Shown: one piece after another, positions 53,541 to 62,845 of the stretch
Position numbering within the stretch: position 1 is the first letter of the stretch
How the letters are laid out: every line of letters starts with the position of its first letter
NCBI RefSeq assembly: GCF_026625565.1
Contig: NZ_CP112998.1
Span: 4,342,501 to 4,406,500 of the forward strand
Reading direction: 5' to 3'
Source of the DNA: Dyadobacter pollutisoli
GTDB taxonomy: Bacteria; Bacteroidota; Bacteroidia; Cytophagales; Spirosomataceae
DNA length: 64,000 nucleotides
The notes under the pieces: model-generated
Databases searched by the model: none
What the model was told of the DNA's origin: nothing
The model's input: only the letters and a program-made list of their open reading frames with translations
Program-made: the position numbers and the translations under genes

Positions 53541-55136
53541 TTAAACAGCCATTTCGGTTTTAAACTCGGAAGTAAAGTGGAAATGTATCGCAGGATTATT
53601 CTCCCTGTTCATTCTGATCATCCATTCAGATTCGGCCAGAAACACCGGGTTGCGATCCTTATCATAGGCAATTTGGTTACCTTTCAAACGAACGAACTGG
53701 TCCATAGCAGGCTTTTCATCCGCCGTCAGCCAGCATGCCCTCGAAACACTCATAGGAACCCAGCGACATTTTGCGCCATATTCATGTTCAAGACGGTACT
53801 GGATTACGTCAAATTGCAGTTCTCCTACCGTTCCCACGATTTTACGATTACCCAAATCTAATGTAAATAACTGGGCAACTCCTTCGTCTGTAAGCTGCTG
53901 AATCCCTTTTTCCAACTGCTTGGATTTCATAGGGTCCATATTGATCAATTCTTTGAAGATCTCTGGCGAGAAGCTTGGGATACCTGAAAATTGCAGATTT
54001 TCTCCTTCTGTCAATGTATCTCCGATCTTAAAGTTACCGGTATCGTAAAGTCCCACTACATCGCCCGGGAAACCTTCATCCATGACACTTTTATCCGAAG
54101 CCATGAATGTAAAGGGGCTCGAAAACCTTACATCCTTGCCTAATCTGACATGTTTGTAAAACTTACCTCTTTCAAATTTCCCCGAACAAATCCGCAAAAA
54201 TGCGATCCTGTCGCGGTGACGCGGGTCCAGGTTGGCGTGGATTTTGAAAACAAAACCGGTGAATTTTGGCTCCATCGGTGATACCTCGCGTACATCCGTT
54301 GGGCGTGGCTGAGGAATGGGTGAAATCTCACAGAAGGTATCCAGCAATTCTTTGATACCGAAGTTATTAATGGCGCTACCGAAGAATACGGGGGCCAGTT
54401 GTCCTTTCTGATAAGCTTCTTCTGAAAACACATCATAAACGCCTTCCACCAGTTCAACATCCTCTGTCAGCTGCTCGGCATCCTTTTCTCCCAATAATTC
54501 TGCCAGATTTTCATCTTCCAGACTTACTTTCGCGACATCACTTTCGATTTTGGTTTTATTGATTTTAAAGAAATACAGCATTTGTTCGTACAAGCTGTAA
54601 ACACCTTTAAAATTAGCCCCCATATTGATCGGCCAGGTCAGTGGGCGAACACGGATGCTCAGTTTTGTTTCCAGTTCATCCAGCAATTCGAATGGATTTT
54701 GACCTTCTCTGTCCAGCTTGTTGATAAAAACGATCACCGGTGTATTTCTCATTCGGCAAACCTCCATCAAACGCTCGGTTTGTTCCTCTACCCCTTTCAC
54801 ACAGTCGATCACCAGAATAACGCTATCCACAGCAGTCAATGTACGGTATGTATCTTCCGCAAAGTCCTTGTGACCCGGTGTATCCAGAATATTGATCAGC
54901 AGATCTTTGTATTCAAAGGTCATGACCGAAGTAGCTACCGAAATACCTCTCTGTTTCTCAATTTCCATGAAATCGGAGGTTGCAGTCTTCTTGATTTTAT
55001 TGGATTTTACCGCACCCGCCGTCTGAATCGCACCTCCGAAAAGCAGCAGCTTTTCTGTAAGCGTAGTTTTCCCCGCATCCGGGTGACTGATGATAGCGAA
55101 CGTACGACGCTTCTTTATTTCTTGTAAATTACTCAT
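53541..55136 (-). CDS. prfC: Peptide chain release factor 3
   Basis: A 531-residue translational GTPase from the ATG at 55136; an in-frame ATG at 55178 would add 14 residues with no family counterpart. The G domain has SHPDAGKTTLTEK (P loop), QRGISVATSV (switch I), DTPGHKDF (switch II) and NKLDREGQ. RF3 domains II and III follow, with FKIHANLDPRHRDRIAFLRI and the end QFDVIQYRLEHEYGAKCRW. RF3 recycles RF1/RF2 after termination. Complete; monocistronic. Confidence 0.97.
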   Translation of the reverse strand: MSNLQEIKKRRTFAIISHPDAGKTTLTEKLLLFGGAIQTAGAVKSNKIKKTATSDFMEIEKQRGISVATSVMTFEYKDLLINILDTPGHKDFAEDTYRTLTAVDSVILVIDCVKGVEEQTERLMEVCRMRNTPVIVFINKLDREGQNPFELLDELETKLSIRVRPLTWPINMGANFKGVYSLYEQMLYFFKINKTKIESDVAKVSLEDENLAELLGEKDAEQLTEDVELVEGVYDVFSEEAYQKGQLAPVFFGSAINNFGIKELLDTFCEISPIPQPRPTDVREVSPMEPKFTGFVFKIHANLDPRHRDRIAFLRICSGKFERGKFYKHVRLGKDVRFSSPFTFMASDKSVMDEGFPGDVVGLYDTGNFKIGDTLTEGENLQFSGIPSFSPEIFKELINMDPMKSKQLEKGIQQLTDEGVAQLFTLDLGNRKIVGTVGELQFDVIQYRLEHEYGAKCRWVPMSVSRACWLTADEKPAMDQFVRLKGNQIAYDKDRNPVFLAESEWMIRMNRENNPAIHFHFTSEFKTEMAV

Positions 55137-55255
55137 ACCGGGCTGGTATACTCTACCATTTATCTTTCCGGCCGACATCCTAAGCTCTTTTTATTCAGCA
55201 GCTTGTGATTTCAACCTATTTGTTACTAAATATCTAAAATTTGCACAAAGATAAG

Positions 55256-55288
55256 AATAAACAAAAGCCGCCCCTAACCGGGACGGCT
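55256..55288 (-). terminator. Terminator after the pyrophosphatase gene
   Basis: AGCCGTCCC and GGGGCGGCT (one G-U) form a stem with a short loop on the minus strand, followed by TTTTGTTT. It lies 43 bases after the ppa stop. Confidence 0.85.
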
Positions 55289-55330
55289 CAAAATTATAGC
55301 GAAGCAAATGATGTATGCTTAAATCGAATC

Positions 55331-55942
55331 TCAGTAAAACGAGTGTTTGTAATCTTCAACCGAAGTCATGATCACTTCATGTGCCTCATCTCTGCCGTAT
55401 ACATTGGTAATTTCAATGTGCGCTTTTTCGCCAGGCAAGTTCTTGTAAGTCAAAAAGTAATGCTTCAAACGCTCTACAATTCCCTCAGGAAGTTCGCTCA
55501 GGTCTGAAAAACCACCATATACTTCGTCACCTTTCAATACTGCGATAATCTTGTCGTCGGCCTCGCCGCCATCGATCAAACGGATTCCTCCGATTGGTTT
55601 GGCAGTACAAAGGATATCTCCGTGAGAAATGATTTTTTCACAAAGCACCAAAATATCAAGAGGGTCACCATCTCCTTCGGTCACATCTCTTCCTGAGCGC
55701 TCACGAGCCAATAATGCAATTTTTTCAGCGCAATAGGTCTTTGGAATAAAGCCATAAAGGGCTGGTACAATATTGGAATACTTTTGCGGCCGGTCGATCA
55801 TCAGATAGCCGGTTGTTTTATCAATTTCGTATTTAACTGTATCAGTAGGAACAATTTCAATAAATGCATTTACAAGTTCTGGCGCATTTTCACCCATTGG
55901 AATTCCATGCCAGGGATGTGCTTTGTGTACGTTAGCGATCAT
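55331..55942 (-). CDS. ppa: Inorganic pyrophosphatase, family I
   Basis: A protein of 203 residues from the ATG at 55942; the frame is open to an ATG at 55996, but those 18 residues look like translated leader. Family I residues are clear: KYEIDKTTG, PALYGFIPKTYC, EGDGDPLDILVLCE (the D-x-D-P-x-D metal signature), GGIRLIDGGEADDKIIAV and LKHYFLTYKNLPG. It hydrolyses pyrophosphate to drive biosynthesis in the cytoplasm. It starts about 60 bases after the glycosyltransferase gene on the same strand. Confidence 0.95.
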   Translation of the reverse strand: MIANVHKAHPWHGIPMGENAPELVNAFIEIVPTDTVKYEIDKTTGYLMIDRPQKYSNIVPALYGFIPKTYCAEKIALLARERSGRDVTEGDGDPLDILVLCEKIISHGDILCTAKPIGGIRLIDGGEADDKIIAVLKGDEVYGGFSDLSELPEGIVERLKHYFLTYKNLPGEKAHIEITNVYGRDEAHEVIMTSVEDYKHSFY

Positions 55943-56003
55943 TATTTGTGTAATAGGTAATAACTTTTTATGAATAATTTCTTCGTTCAAATTCAAATAT
56001 CTG

Positions 56004-56975
56004 TCACATTCCGGCCCGCTCGGAGATGTTGTAGTCCCCGGTTTTTGAAATGGACTGTTTCACAAATAATTCCCCGAGAAACCCCGCCAGGAATAGCTGC
56101 GAACCAACCATAATAGCTACCAGTGCCAAAAAGAATAATGGATTTTCAGTAACATTCCGGTAGGGCTGCAAATTGTAAATATTATAGATCTTTTTACCCA
56201 GCAACCAAAAAGCTATAATGCTTCCCAGAAAAAACATAAGGGTTCCCAGACTGCCAAATAAATGCATTGGCCTACGCCCAAACTTATTCACAAAGGCAAT
56301 CGAAAGCAAATCCAGAAAGCCAAAAATGAACCGTTCCAGCCCGAATTTTGTGTAACCGTATTTGCGTGCCCTGTGCTGGACTACTTTCTCTCCTATTTTC
56401 GCAAAACCATTCCATTTGGCAATCACCGGAATGTAACGGTGCATTTCGCCGTAAATGGTAATGTTTTTCACCACCTCTTTTCTGTAAGCTTTCAGCCCGC
56501 AATTGAAATCATGGAGTGATACGCCGGATATACTTCGTGTAGCCGCATTGAAAATTTTGGTTGGGATAGTCTTCGTAATCGGATCGTATCGCTTTTTCTT
56601 CCAGCCTGAGATTAGGTCATAACCGTCCTGGACAATCATACTATACAATTCGGGGATCTCATCGGGGCTATCCTGCAGGTCGGCGTCCATAGTAATGATC
56701 ACTTCGCCACGCGCCGTCTGAAAACCGGTCTGGAGTGCCGCAGTTTTCCCGTAATTTCTGACAAAACGCAAGCCTTTTATATACGGGTTTTCCTTCGATA
56801 ATTTGGTGATGACCTCCCAGGAACGGTCTTTGCTACCATCATCAATTAGTAGAATTTCATACGAAAATTCATCCTCCTCCATTACCCTGTCTATCCATTC
56901 GCAGAGTTCGGGCAACGACTCTTCTTCATTAAAAAGCGGAATTACAACGGAAATCTGAATAGCTGAATCGGTCAT
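56004..56975 (-). CDS. Family 2 glycosyltransferase, polyprenol-phosphate type
   Basis: A 323-residue membrane enzyme. Residues 1-220 form a GT-A catalytic domain: VVIPLFNEEESLPEL, ILLIDDGSKDRSW, GLRFVRNYGKTAALQTGF, and TMDADLQDSPDEIPEL (DAD metal motif). Two hydrophobic hairpin segments follow (about 240-262 and 280-305), as in DPM1/GtrB-like enzymes that transfer a sugar to undecaprenyl phosphate. The substrate sugar is unknown. No cell-wall or O-antigen cluster is adjacent. A 61-base gap separates it from trmN6. Confidence 0.92.
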   Translation of the reverse strand: MTDSAIQISVVIPLFNEEESLPELCEWIDRVMEEDEFSYEILLIDDGSKDRSWEVITKLSKENPYIKGLRFVRNYGKTAALQTGFQTARGEVIITMDADLQDSPDEIPELYSMIVQDGYDLISGWKKKRYDPITKTIPTKIFNAATRSISGVSLHDFNCGLKAYRKEVVKNITIYGEMHRYIPVIAKWNGFAKIGEKVVQHRARKYGYTKFGLERFIFGFLDLLSIAFVNKFGRRPMHLFGSLGTLMFFLGSIIAFWLLGKKIYNIYNLQPYRNVTENPLFFLALVAIMVGSQLFLAGFLGELFVKQSISKTGDYNISERAGM

Positions 56976-57036
56976 GAATAATGTTCAGTGGTATGCCTGT
57001 ACCGGCATGGCGGTGCAAAGTTCGTGTTTTTCCTGA

Positions 57037-57759
57037 TCAAAATATTAAATAAAAGTCTTTCAATAATTCTTTAAAAGCCTGGTGGTAAGTCACTCCGTCA
57101 GTTTCGTAAATGTACATTACCTCATTAACTTCCAGATTTTGAAGCACTTTCTCTCTTTGAAATGTCATGAGCTGCCTGAATGCTTTTTTCCCCTCATGAT
57201 GGAACAAAGTAAGTTTGCGGCTTAAAAACCATCCTGTTTTTTCGGCCTTTTCCCTGAAACGGTTTCCTTCATCGACCGGGAAAAGAATATTAAATTTTCC
57301 TTCCGGCGTCAGAAGTCTGACAATGGATTCCAGTATCTCCTCAAAATCAAGCGACTTCGCATGATGTGCAATGTTCTTCTTGTCGATGGGAGATAGCAGG
57401 TCTGACTGAAAAAACGGTGGGTTGGTGACAATCACATCATACCGGTGATCCGATTCAAACTCCTGCACGGCAGAGTGAAAAAGCTTGATCCGGTCATGAA
57501 AAGGGCTTTTTTCTACATTCTCACCAGCCTGATAGAACGCCTCAGCGTCGATCTCCACGGCGTCGATGATCCCGTAAGAATTTCTTTGCGCTACCATGAG
57601 CGAAAGTAGTCCCGTACCAGCACCAATATCCAGAATGTGATCAGCATCCTTTACATCTGCCCAGGCGCCGAGCACGCAGGCATCTGTACAAACTTTCATG
57701 GCACATTGGTCCTGCTGAACCGTAAATTGTTTGAATTTAAAGTGGGAGTTGCGTGCCAT
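57037..57759 (-). CDS. tRNA1(Val) adenine-N6 methyltransferase-like protein
   Basis: A 240-residue SAM-dependent methyltransferase. Motif I is LDIGAGTGLLSLM (residues about 43-55), and the N6-adenine motif is VTNPPFF (about 108-114). The N-terminal FKFKQFTVQQDQCAMKVCTDACVLGAW is the usual start of YfiC/TrmN6 proteins, which modify A37 of tRNA1(Val). The family is nearly certain; the exact target is inferred. It overlaps nothing and lies 8 bases after the RNase H gene on the same strand, so they share a transcript. Confidence 0.9.
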   Translation of the reverse strand: MARNSHFKFKQFTVQQDQCAMKVCTDACVLGAWADVKDADHILDIGAGTGLLSLMVAQRNSYGIIDAVEIDAEAFYQAGENVEKSPFHDRIKLFHSAVQEFESDHRYDVIVTNPPFFQSDLLSPIDKKNIAHHAKSLDFEEILESIVRLLTPEGKFNILFPVDEGNRFREKAEKTGWFLSRKLTLFHHEGKKAFRQLMTFQREKVLQNLEVNEVMYIYETDGVTYHQAFKELLKDFYLIF

Positions 57760-57767
57760 AAGAGTTT

Positions 57768-58403
57768 CTATTTTCGTCCAAAATCTGCCGGGTTTTCACC
57801 CCAGTACTCCGTTTCCCATTTCAGGATTTTATTTTTAAAGGTATTGGTCGCCAGCCACCGCTCCGCACGTTGCAGCATTTCAAAAACAGGTTTGTTCCGC
57901 GGCGTCAGGACCAGTTTGGTATTAGCATGTTTTTTTTTGACCCAGCTGATTGCCGTTCTCGAATCGCTATAAATGGGCAAATCACTTTCTTTTTTTTGCA
58001 AATAAGCGAGTGCATGCACAATCGCGAGAAACTCTCCGATGTTATTCGTCGCGTCTTTGAATGGGCCTTGCAAAAAAATCCGGTCTCCGGTGGCATAATA
58101 CATCCCCTGGTACTCCATGTCACCCGAAGCCGTGTTCCAGGCTGCGTCTACTGCAATGCTGTTTTTGATGGGCTTACCAATGTTAGCTGGCGCTTCTTTA
58201 AGTATGGCTGGCTTGCTATCCTTCTTCGCAACAAACTCCCAGTAATCACGCTGGATAGCCGCCTCCGCCTCTTCTATTGATTCAAATGACTTGTAACGCG
58301 CATCCTCAAAGCCTTTGATCTGTGCTTCGCATTCTTTCCAATCTGTAAAGACCCCCGTTTTCCGCCCCTGCCACACTACGTAGTATTTTGTCTTCTTGGA
58401 CAT
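57768..58403 (-). CDS. Ribonuclease H with viroplasmin-like N-domain
   Basis: A 211-residue protein. Residues 1-48 are a viroplasmin/RNase H1 hybrid-binding domain (KYYVVWQGRKTGVFTDWKEC, then FKSFESIEEAEAAI). The C-terminal RNase H fold has the acidic residues of IAVDAAWN, NIGEFLAIVHAL and IYSDSRTAISW. It is expected to cut RNA in RNA-DNA hybrids. This domain order is common in Bacteroidota and Firmicutes. The gene precedes the TrmN6-like gene with 8 bases between. Confidence 0.9.
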   Translation of the reverse strand: MSKKTKYYVVWQGRKTGVFTDWKECEAQIKGFEDARYKSFESIEEAEAAIQRDYWEFVAKKDSKPAILKEAPANIGKPIKNSIAVDAAWNTASGDMEYQGMYYATGDRIFLQGPFKDATNNIGEFLAIVHALAYLQKKESDLPIYSDSRTAISWVKKKHANTKLVLTPRNKPVFEMLQRAERWLATNTFKNKILKWETEYWGENPADFGRK

Positions 58404-58408
58404 GAATT

Positions 58409-58540
58409 TTTAATGACTGAATTTTGAATGACTGAATGAGTGAATAAATGAATGTATGAGCGAATGAATGAATGGCCGAGTTGCTTGTGCGGTGAGTGAA
58501 TGGATAAATATTCGCTCATTCACTCATTCAATCATTGAAA
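58409..58540. repeat. GAATGA-rich imperfect tandem and inverted repeat
   Basis: The region between the RNase H and pepT genes is built of variants of GAATGAGT/GAATGAAT. AATGACTGAATGAGTGAAT (58427-58445) is the inverted match of ATTCACTCATTCAATCATT (58518-58536) with one mismatch, so a long hairpin is possible. The right arm covers the last codons and stop of pepT. It may act as a terminator or be a repeat family; no function is proven. Confidence 0.75.
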
Positions 58541-59772
58541 TGACTCCGCTCCCAAACCTTGCAAAGATTGACGATCACCTCTACCGCTTTCTCCATATCC
58601 TGTACCGAAACCCATTCCAATCTTGAATGAAACGCATGTTCGCCAGCGAAGATATTCGGGCAAGGCAGGCCCATAAATGACAGCCGTGAGCCATCGGTAC
58701 CGCCTCGGATACTACGCAATATCGGATCCAGTCCGGCCATTTTCATAGCATTCAGTGCATGTTCAATCACTTGCGGATGTTGGTCCAATATCTCCTTCAT
58801 ATTCCGGTATTGCTCCTGAACCTTGAACTCCGCCGATGATCCCGGGTAGTTTGTCAGTACCTCGTCAGTGATTTGTTTCAGCAATGCTTCCTTTTCATGA
58901 AGGCCGGAAACTGTAAAATCCCTGATGATGAAGCTTAATGTTGCTTTTTCCTGGATACCTTCCATTTGAACAGGATGAATAAAGCCCTGTTTATCCTCCG
59001 TACTTTCAGGCGAAAGGCTTCCTTTTGGCAATGCAGCAAGAATGTCCGCCGCGATCTTCAAAGCATTTTCCAGCTTCCCAATTGCATAACCAGGATGCGT
59101 ACTCACGCCGTGAATGGTGATTTTTACTCCATCAGCAGAAAAGGTTTCGTCCTCCAAAGTACCGATCGCTTCTCCATCCACAGTATAGCCGTAATCGGCT
59201 CCCAGTTTGATGAGGTCTACTTTCTCCGTTCCGCGCCCTACTTCTTCGTCGGGCGTAAAAAGGATTTTAATGTCCCCGTGCTTCACAGCAGGATTCGCCA
59301 TGAGGTACTCAGCAGCGGCCATAATTTCGGCCACGCCGGCTTTGTTATCAGCACCCAGTAATGTGGTACCGCTGGCTGTAACAATGTCGTTTCCGATTTG
59401 CTGGTCCAGATCATGCAATTCGCCGATCCTCAAAACCTGATTGGTATCGTCCGGTAATATAATATCGGAGCCATCCCAGTTATGATGAACGATCGGCTTC
59501 ACATACGCTCCGGAAACATCCGGCGAAGTATCTACGTGAGAGCAAAAGCATATCACGGGGATATCCGTTTTCTCCGAATTCGAAGGAATGGTCGCGTATA
59601 CATACCCGTGCTCGTCAACGTGCGCATCCGTAACACCCAGCTCCTGCAACTCCACTACCAATTGATTGCTCAGGTTAAGCTGCTTGGCGGTACTGGGGAA
59701 ACTCTCGGAATTCGGGTCCGATTGCGTATCGATTTGTACGTAGCGCAGAAAACGTTCGAGTACGGAAGTCAT
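58528..59772 (-). CDS. pepT: Peptidase T (tripeptidase)
   Basis: A 414-residue M20B aminotripeptidase. Key blocks are IDTQSDPNSESFPST near the start, ICFCSHVDTSPDVSG (metal His and Asp), GADNKAGVAEIMAA (bridging Asp), LFTPDEEVGRGTEK (catalytic Glu pair), and SIRGGTDGSRLSFMGLPCPNIFAGEHAFHSRLEW (closing His). All zinc residues are present and the length is normal. It cuts the N-terminal residue from tripeptides in the cytoplasm. Its stop lies in the inverted repeat at 58409-58540. Confidence 0.97.
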   Translation of the reverse strand: MTSVLERFLRYVQIDTQSDPNSESFPSTAKQLNLSNQLVVELQELGVTDAHVDEHGYVYATIPSNSEKTDIPVICFCSHVDTSPDVSGAYVKPIVHHNWDGSDIILPDDTNQVLRIGELHDLDQQIGNDIVTASGTTLLGADNKAGVAEIMAAAEYLMANPAVKHGDIKILFTPDEEVGRGTEKVDLIKLGADYGYTVDGEAIGTLEDETFSADGVKITIHGVSTHPGYAIGKLENALKIAADILAALPKGSLSPESTEDKQGFIHPVQMEGIQEKATLSFIIRDFTVSGLHEKEALLKQITDEVLTNYPGSSAEFKVQEQYRNMKEILDQHPQVIEHALNAMKMAGLDPILRSIRGGTDGSRLSFMGLPCPNIFAGEHAFHSRLEWVSVQDMEKAVEVIVNLCKVWERSHFND

Positions 59773-59802
59773 ATAGTGGTATAGTGAATGGGCAAATGGA
59801 TA

Positions 59803-60267
59803 TTAACTGATGATGGAAGCCAGGTCTGCTGGCGAGTAATTGATATTTTTCAATGTTTTGTCGTCAGCCGTGCGGTAAACGAGGTATTTCCCGCTGTCTT
59901 CCTTGTAGTAGCAATCTGTCCCCTTTGCCTTGTAATGTGCCACTGTTGCCTCAGCTTCGTCAATGGTCAGACATGCTTTGGACATATTGGAGCGCTGTAC
60001 TTCGTCAAACAGTTCTCTGAATTTTCCTCCTAACCCAAATTCCAGAATAGCCCCGGACAATACATATTGCAGGTCACAAAGCGCGTCTGCCACTTCCACA
60101 ATGTCTTTTTCAAGGATCGCCACTTCCAGTTCTTTCAACTCCTCAGCCAGCAACGCTACCCGAAGACGGCTTCTTTCTTCCGAAGGGATCGTGGGTGTTT
60201 CAAGAATAGGGTGTTTAAATGTTTTATGGAATTCCGCGACTTGATTCAGGCTGTCCAGTTGTTGCAT
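59803..60267 (-). CDS. MazG-like/PRA-PH nucleotide pyrophosphohydrolase
   Basis: A 154-residue protein of the all-alpha NTP pyrophosphatase superfamily. The metal-binding helices are visible as RVALLAEELKELEVAI (E-E-x-x-E) and IVEVADALCDLQYVLSG (E-x-x-D ... D). The C-terminal 50 residues (CYYKEDSGKYLVYRTADDKT) form an extra beta segment that is common in Bacteroidota versions. Hydrolysis of an NTP or related compound is expected; substrate open. It starts 30 bases after pepT on the same strand. Confidence 0.85.
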   Translation of the reverse strand: MQQLDSLNQVAEFHKTFKHPILETPTIPSEERSRLRVALLAEELKELEVAILEKDIVEVADALCDLQYVLSGAILEFGLGGKFRELFDEVQRSNMSKACLTIDEAEATVAHYKAKGTDCYYKEDSGKYLVYRTADDKTLKNINYSPADLASIIS

Positions 60268-60323
60268 TTCTGTATTGGTTTTTGAAATTTGTATTGAATT
60301 ATAAATAAATACCTGTCAAAGAC

Positions 60324-60893
60324 TTACATCGACAGATTTGTTTTAAACAGTTTAATGGCAATGGCCAGAAGGATAATACCAAATACTTTACGCAAAATGT
60401 CGGTACCACCTTGTCCCAGCTTCTTTTCGAGCCAGTTTGAAGATTTCAGAACCAGATAGACAAAGAACAGGTTCAGCAATATCCCCACCAGAATGTTCTC
60501 GATCGCATAAGCTGAGCGAAGCGAAAGTAAAGTGGTCATGGTAGCGGCACCGGCAATGATCGGAAAAGCGATCGGGACAATGGAAGCGACTCCCACATCC
60601 ATATTATCGTGCTTGAAAATATTCCGTCCCAGGATCATTTCCAGTCCCAAAAGAAACAGGATAATGGCACCCGCGATGGCAAAAGAAGCGACATCAACCC
60701 CAAAAAGGCTCAATAGTCTCTCTCCCAGAAAAAGAAACAGGATCATGATGAACCCGGCTGCCAATGTGGCCTTTTCGGACTCAATTTTTCCCAGTTTTTT
60801 TCTAAAATCCACAATGACCGGTAGCGAACCAAGGACATCGATTACTGAAAAAAGAATAAGTGTAACGGATACTATCTCCTTGAAATTAAACAT
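60324..60893 (-). CDS. MarC family integral membrane protein
   Basis: A 189-residue protein with about six hydrophobic segments. It shows MarC motifs: FSVIDVLGSLPVIVDF near the start (the usual D/N-P-x-G stretch), GERLLSLFGVDVASFAIAGAIILFLLGLEMILG, and PIAFPIIAGAATMTTLL. The family, YhcE/MarC (UPF0056), is of unknown function despite the name. Nothing suggests a link to multiple antibiotic resistance. The gene stands alone. Confidence 0.92.
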   Translation of the reverse strand: MFNFKEIVSVTLILFSVIDVLGSLPVIVDFRKKLGKIESEKATLAAGFIMILFLFLGERLLSLFGVDVASFAIAGAIILFLLGLEMILGRNIFKHDNMDVGVASIVPIAFPIIAGAATMTTLLSLRSAYAIENILVGILLNLFFVYLVLKSSNWLEKKLGQGGTDILRKVFGIILLAIAIKLFKTNLSM

Positions 60894-60981
60894 GACGTTG
60901 CCCCCGGCGATTTTTCAGCAAAGTTGCTCAAAACCGTCTGCTTACACAACCTTTCCGGCTGGAAGTGGGTAAATAAGGATA

Positions 60982-61695
60982 CTAGGAACCGTTTCCGGGA
61001 AGAAAATTCAGGAATGTATTAAACTGCTTCTTGTACTTTTCCTCGTCGATTTTATAGAAAAATGCTCCTTTTTTTGAATAACCTTTCTGTTTTTCGTCCA
61101 GCTTGATCAGCAAATTCGTCGACAGTAGTTTCCGGCTGAAATTACGCTTGTCTAGCTCGGTACCGAAAATAGCTTCGTATAGTTTTTGAAGCTGGGGAAT
61201 TGTAAATTTTTCCGGAAGCAGCTCAAAACCAACCGGATGCTGCGAGGCTTTATACCTCAAATGCTCAATCGCCATATCCACCATAGAGCCATGATCGAAC
61301 AGCAATTTCGGCAATTCCTGCATGGAGAACCACTGCGCTTCGTAGTTTTTGGAAATTTTAGAATCGTAATCCTCTACATTAATCAACGCAAAATAAGCCA
61401 CAGAAACCGTTCTTTCCACGGGGTCACGCCGCGGGCTCCCGAACGTATGAAGCTGTTCAAGATAAATGTCAGTAAGGTTGGTCAGTTCAAAAAGAATGCG
61501 GGACGAAGCCCCTTCCAGACTTTCGTCGGGCTGCACCCAGCCGCCCATGAGAGACCATGTATGATGCTCGTCCTCAATGCCTCTTTTGACCAATAAAAGT
61601 TTTAATTCCTCGCCGTCAAAACCAAAAATAATCGAGTCCAGGGCGACAAGACATTTAGTTTGGGCCTGGTATTGCTTTAATATATCTAAACGCAC
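60982..61695 (-). CDS. NrtR-like NUDIX/winged-helix regulator
   Basis: A 237-residue protein. Residues about 10-150 form a NUDIX domain, but the Nudix box reads GWVQPDES...RILFELTNL: the R-E-U-x-E-E-x-G-U pattern is degraded (the first and last Glu and the Gly are replaced), which points to ligand sensing rather than hydrolysis. The C-terminal winged helix has KFTIPQLQKLYEAIFGTELD, then KRNFSRKLL, the hallmark of NrtR/AraR-type regulators. Such proteins control NAD or arabinose genes in Bacteroidota; no target gene is adjacent. The start is the TTG/ATG region at 61695. Confidence 0.87.
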   Translation of the reverse strand: MRLDILKQYQAQTKCLVALDSIIFGFDGEELKLLLVKRGIEDEHHTWSLMGGWVQPDESLEGASSRILFELTNLTDIYLEQLHTFGSPRRDPVERTVSVAYFALINVEDYDSKISKNYEAQWFSMQELPKLLFDHGSMVDMAIEHLRYKASQHPVGFELLPEKFTIPQLQKLYEAIFGTELDKRNFSRKLLSTNLLIKLDEKQKGYSKKGAFFYKIDEEKYKKQFNTFLNFLPGNGS

Positions 61696-61770
61696 AATCT
61701 ATAATCTGCGGGAGTGAGTAATAATATTTAGTTAGTAAATGCAAACAGTCCCGTTTACTACTCTTTTTCG

Positions 61771-62826
61771 CTACTGGGATGTCATGCTGACCAGAAATTG
61801 CTTCAAAATGTCGATCTCATCCTGAGTGATAGCAGGGAAATTAGCGATCCGGAAACTCGTCTCCTTTTCCTTGCCGTAGCCATTACCCAGTACGATTCCA
61901 GCCTGCTTTGCAGCTTTTTTAAGTTCTGCGATCCGTTCTCTGGTTTCTCGCACAGCAATGACAGTATCCGAACGAACCGCTTCATTTTGTACCAAAGCCT
62001 GATAACCATTGTCCGCCAAAAACGAATACCATTCAGCCGCCCTCTTTTTAGTCTCATCAGACACTTCCCGGATTGATGCTACCTGCTGCATTACCTTGCC
62101 CAACAGATAGATTCCCAATGTGTTGGGTGTATATGGTGTTTGGAATTTGATAAAATTATCCCGGATAAAAAGCAGGCTGTTATAATGTGCATTTTCTCCG
62201 ATTTCAATGGCGCGTGCAACAGCTTTTGGTGAAACAATCATGACGCCCATTCCCGCGGGAAGTCCGAAGCATTTCTGTACAGATCCGTACCAAACGTCGC
62301 AACTTTCCCATGGCAGCACTACGCCGGCCATAGAGGAAGTAGCGTCTATGGCAATGATATTATCGGTTCTTGCCCGTAAAGCATTCAGTACCTGATCAGA
62401 AATGACAGTACCGTTGGAAGTTTCATTGTGAGTGAGGCAAATGACTTCATTCGCACTGGAGGTAACTTTTCCAATTTCAGATTCTTCATTCAGTTCAAAA
62501 GGCAGGCTTCTTGCACTCCCCGTGAGCTTTTGGGTGTACTCCATCCATTTTTCCCCGAAAGCACCATTGTAAATGTGCAAACTTCCCTCCGAAATCAGCG
62601 ATTGTGCGATAATTTCCCAACATTCGGTAGCCGACGAAACAAAATATACCTCGTAATCCGCAGGCACATTGAGTTTCGATTTCAGCCCGGAAATTGTTTC
62701 TTCGAGCATTTTCATAAATGCCTCACTCCGGTGATTAGCACTGATCACTCCGCTATCGAAAGTTTCATTTACATAATGCTGAACCTCAGGGTAAACTTTG
62801 GAGGGACCGGGATAAAACGTGATCAT
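61771..62826 (-). CDS. Class V PLP aminotransferase (SerC-like)
   Basis: A 351-residue enzyme. The opening MITFYPGPSKVYPEVQHYV is SerC/alanine-glyoxylate-aminotransferase-like. PLP residues are D161 (IAIDATSSMAG), K185 (YGSVQKCFGLPAGMG) and the Ser/Thr phosphate-binding SSATECWE (about 64-71). Candidates are phosphoserine or alanine-glyoxylate transamination; the short N-terminus with FYPGPSKV favours a serine/glycine role. It lies next to dapA but has its own spacing of 91 bases containing a terminator, so it is not simply in the dapA operon. Confidence 0.85.
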   Translation of the reverse strand: MITFYPGPSKVYPEVQHYVNETFDSGVISANHRSEAFMKMLEETISGLKSKLNVPADYEVYFVSSATECWEIIAQSLISEGSLHIYNGAFGEKWMEYTQKLTGSARSLPFELNEESEIGKVTSSANEVICLTHNETSNGTVISDQVLNALRARTDNIIAIDATSSMAGVVLPWESCDVWYGSVQKCFGLPAGMGVMIVSPKAVARAIEIGENAHYNSLLFIRDNFIKFQTPYTPNTLGIYLLGKVMQQVASIREVSDETKKRAAEWYSFLADNGYQALVQNEAVRSDTVIAVRETRERIAELKKAAKQAGIVLGNGYGKEKETSFRIANFPAITQDEIDILKQFLVSMTSQ

Positions 62827-62845
62827 GGCTCATCGGTTTGATTTT

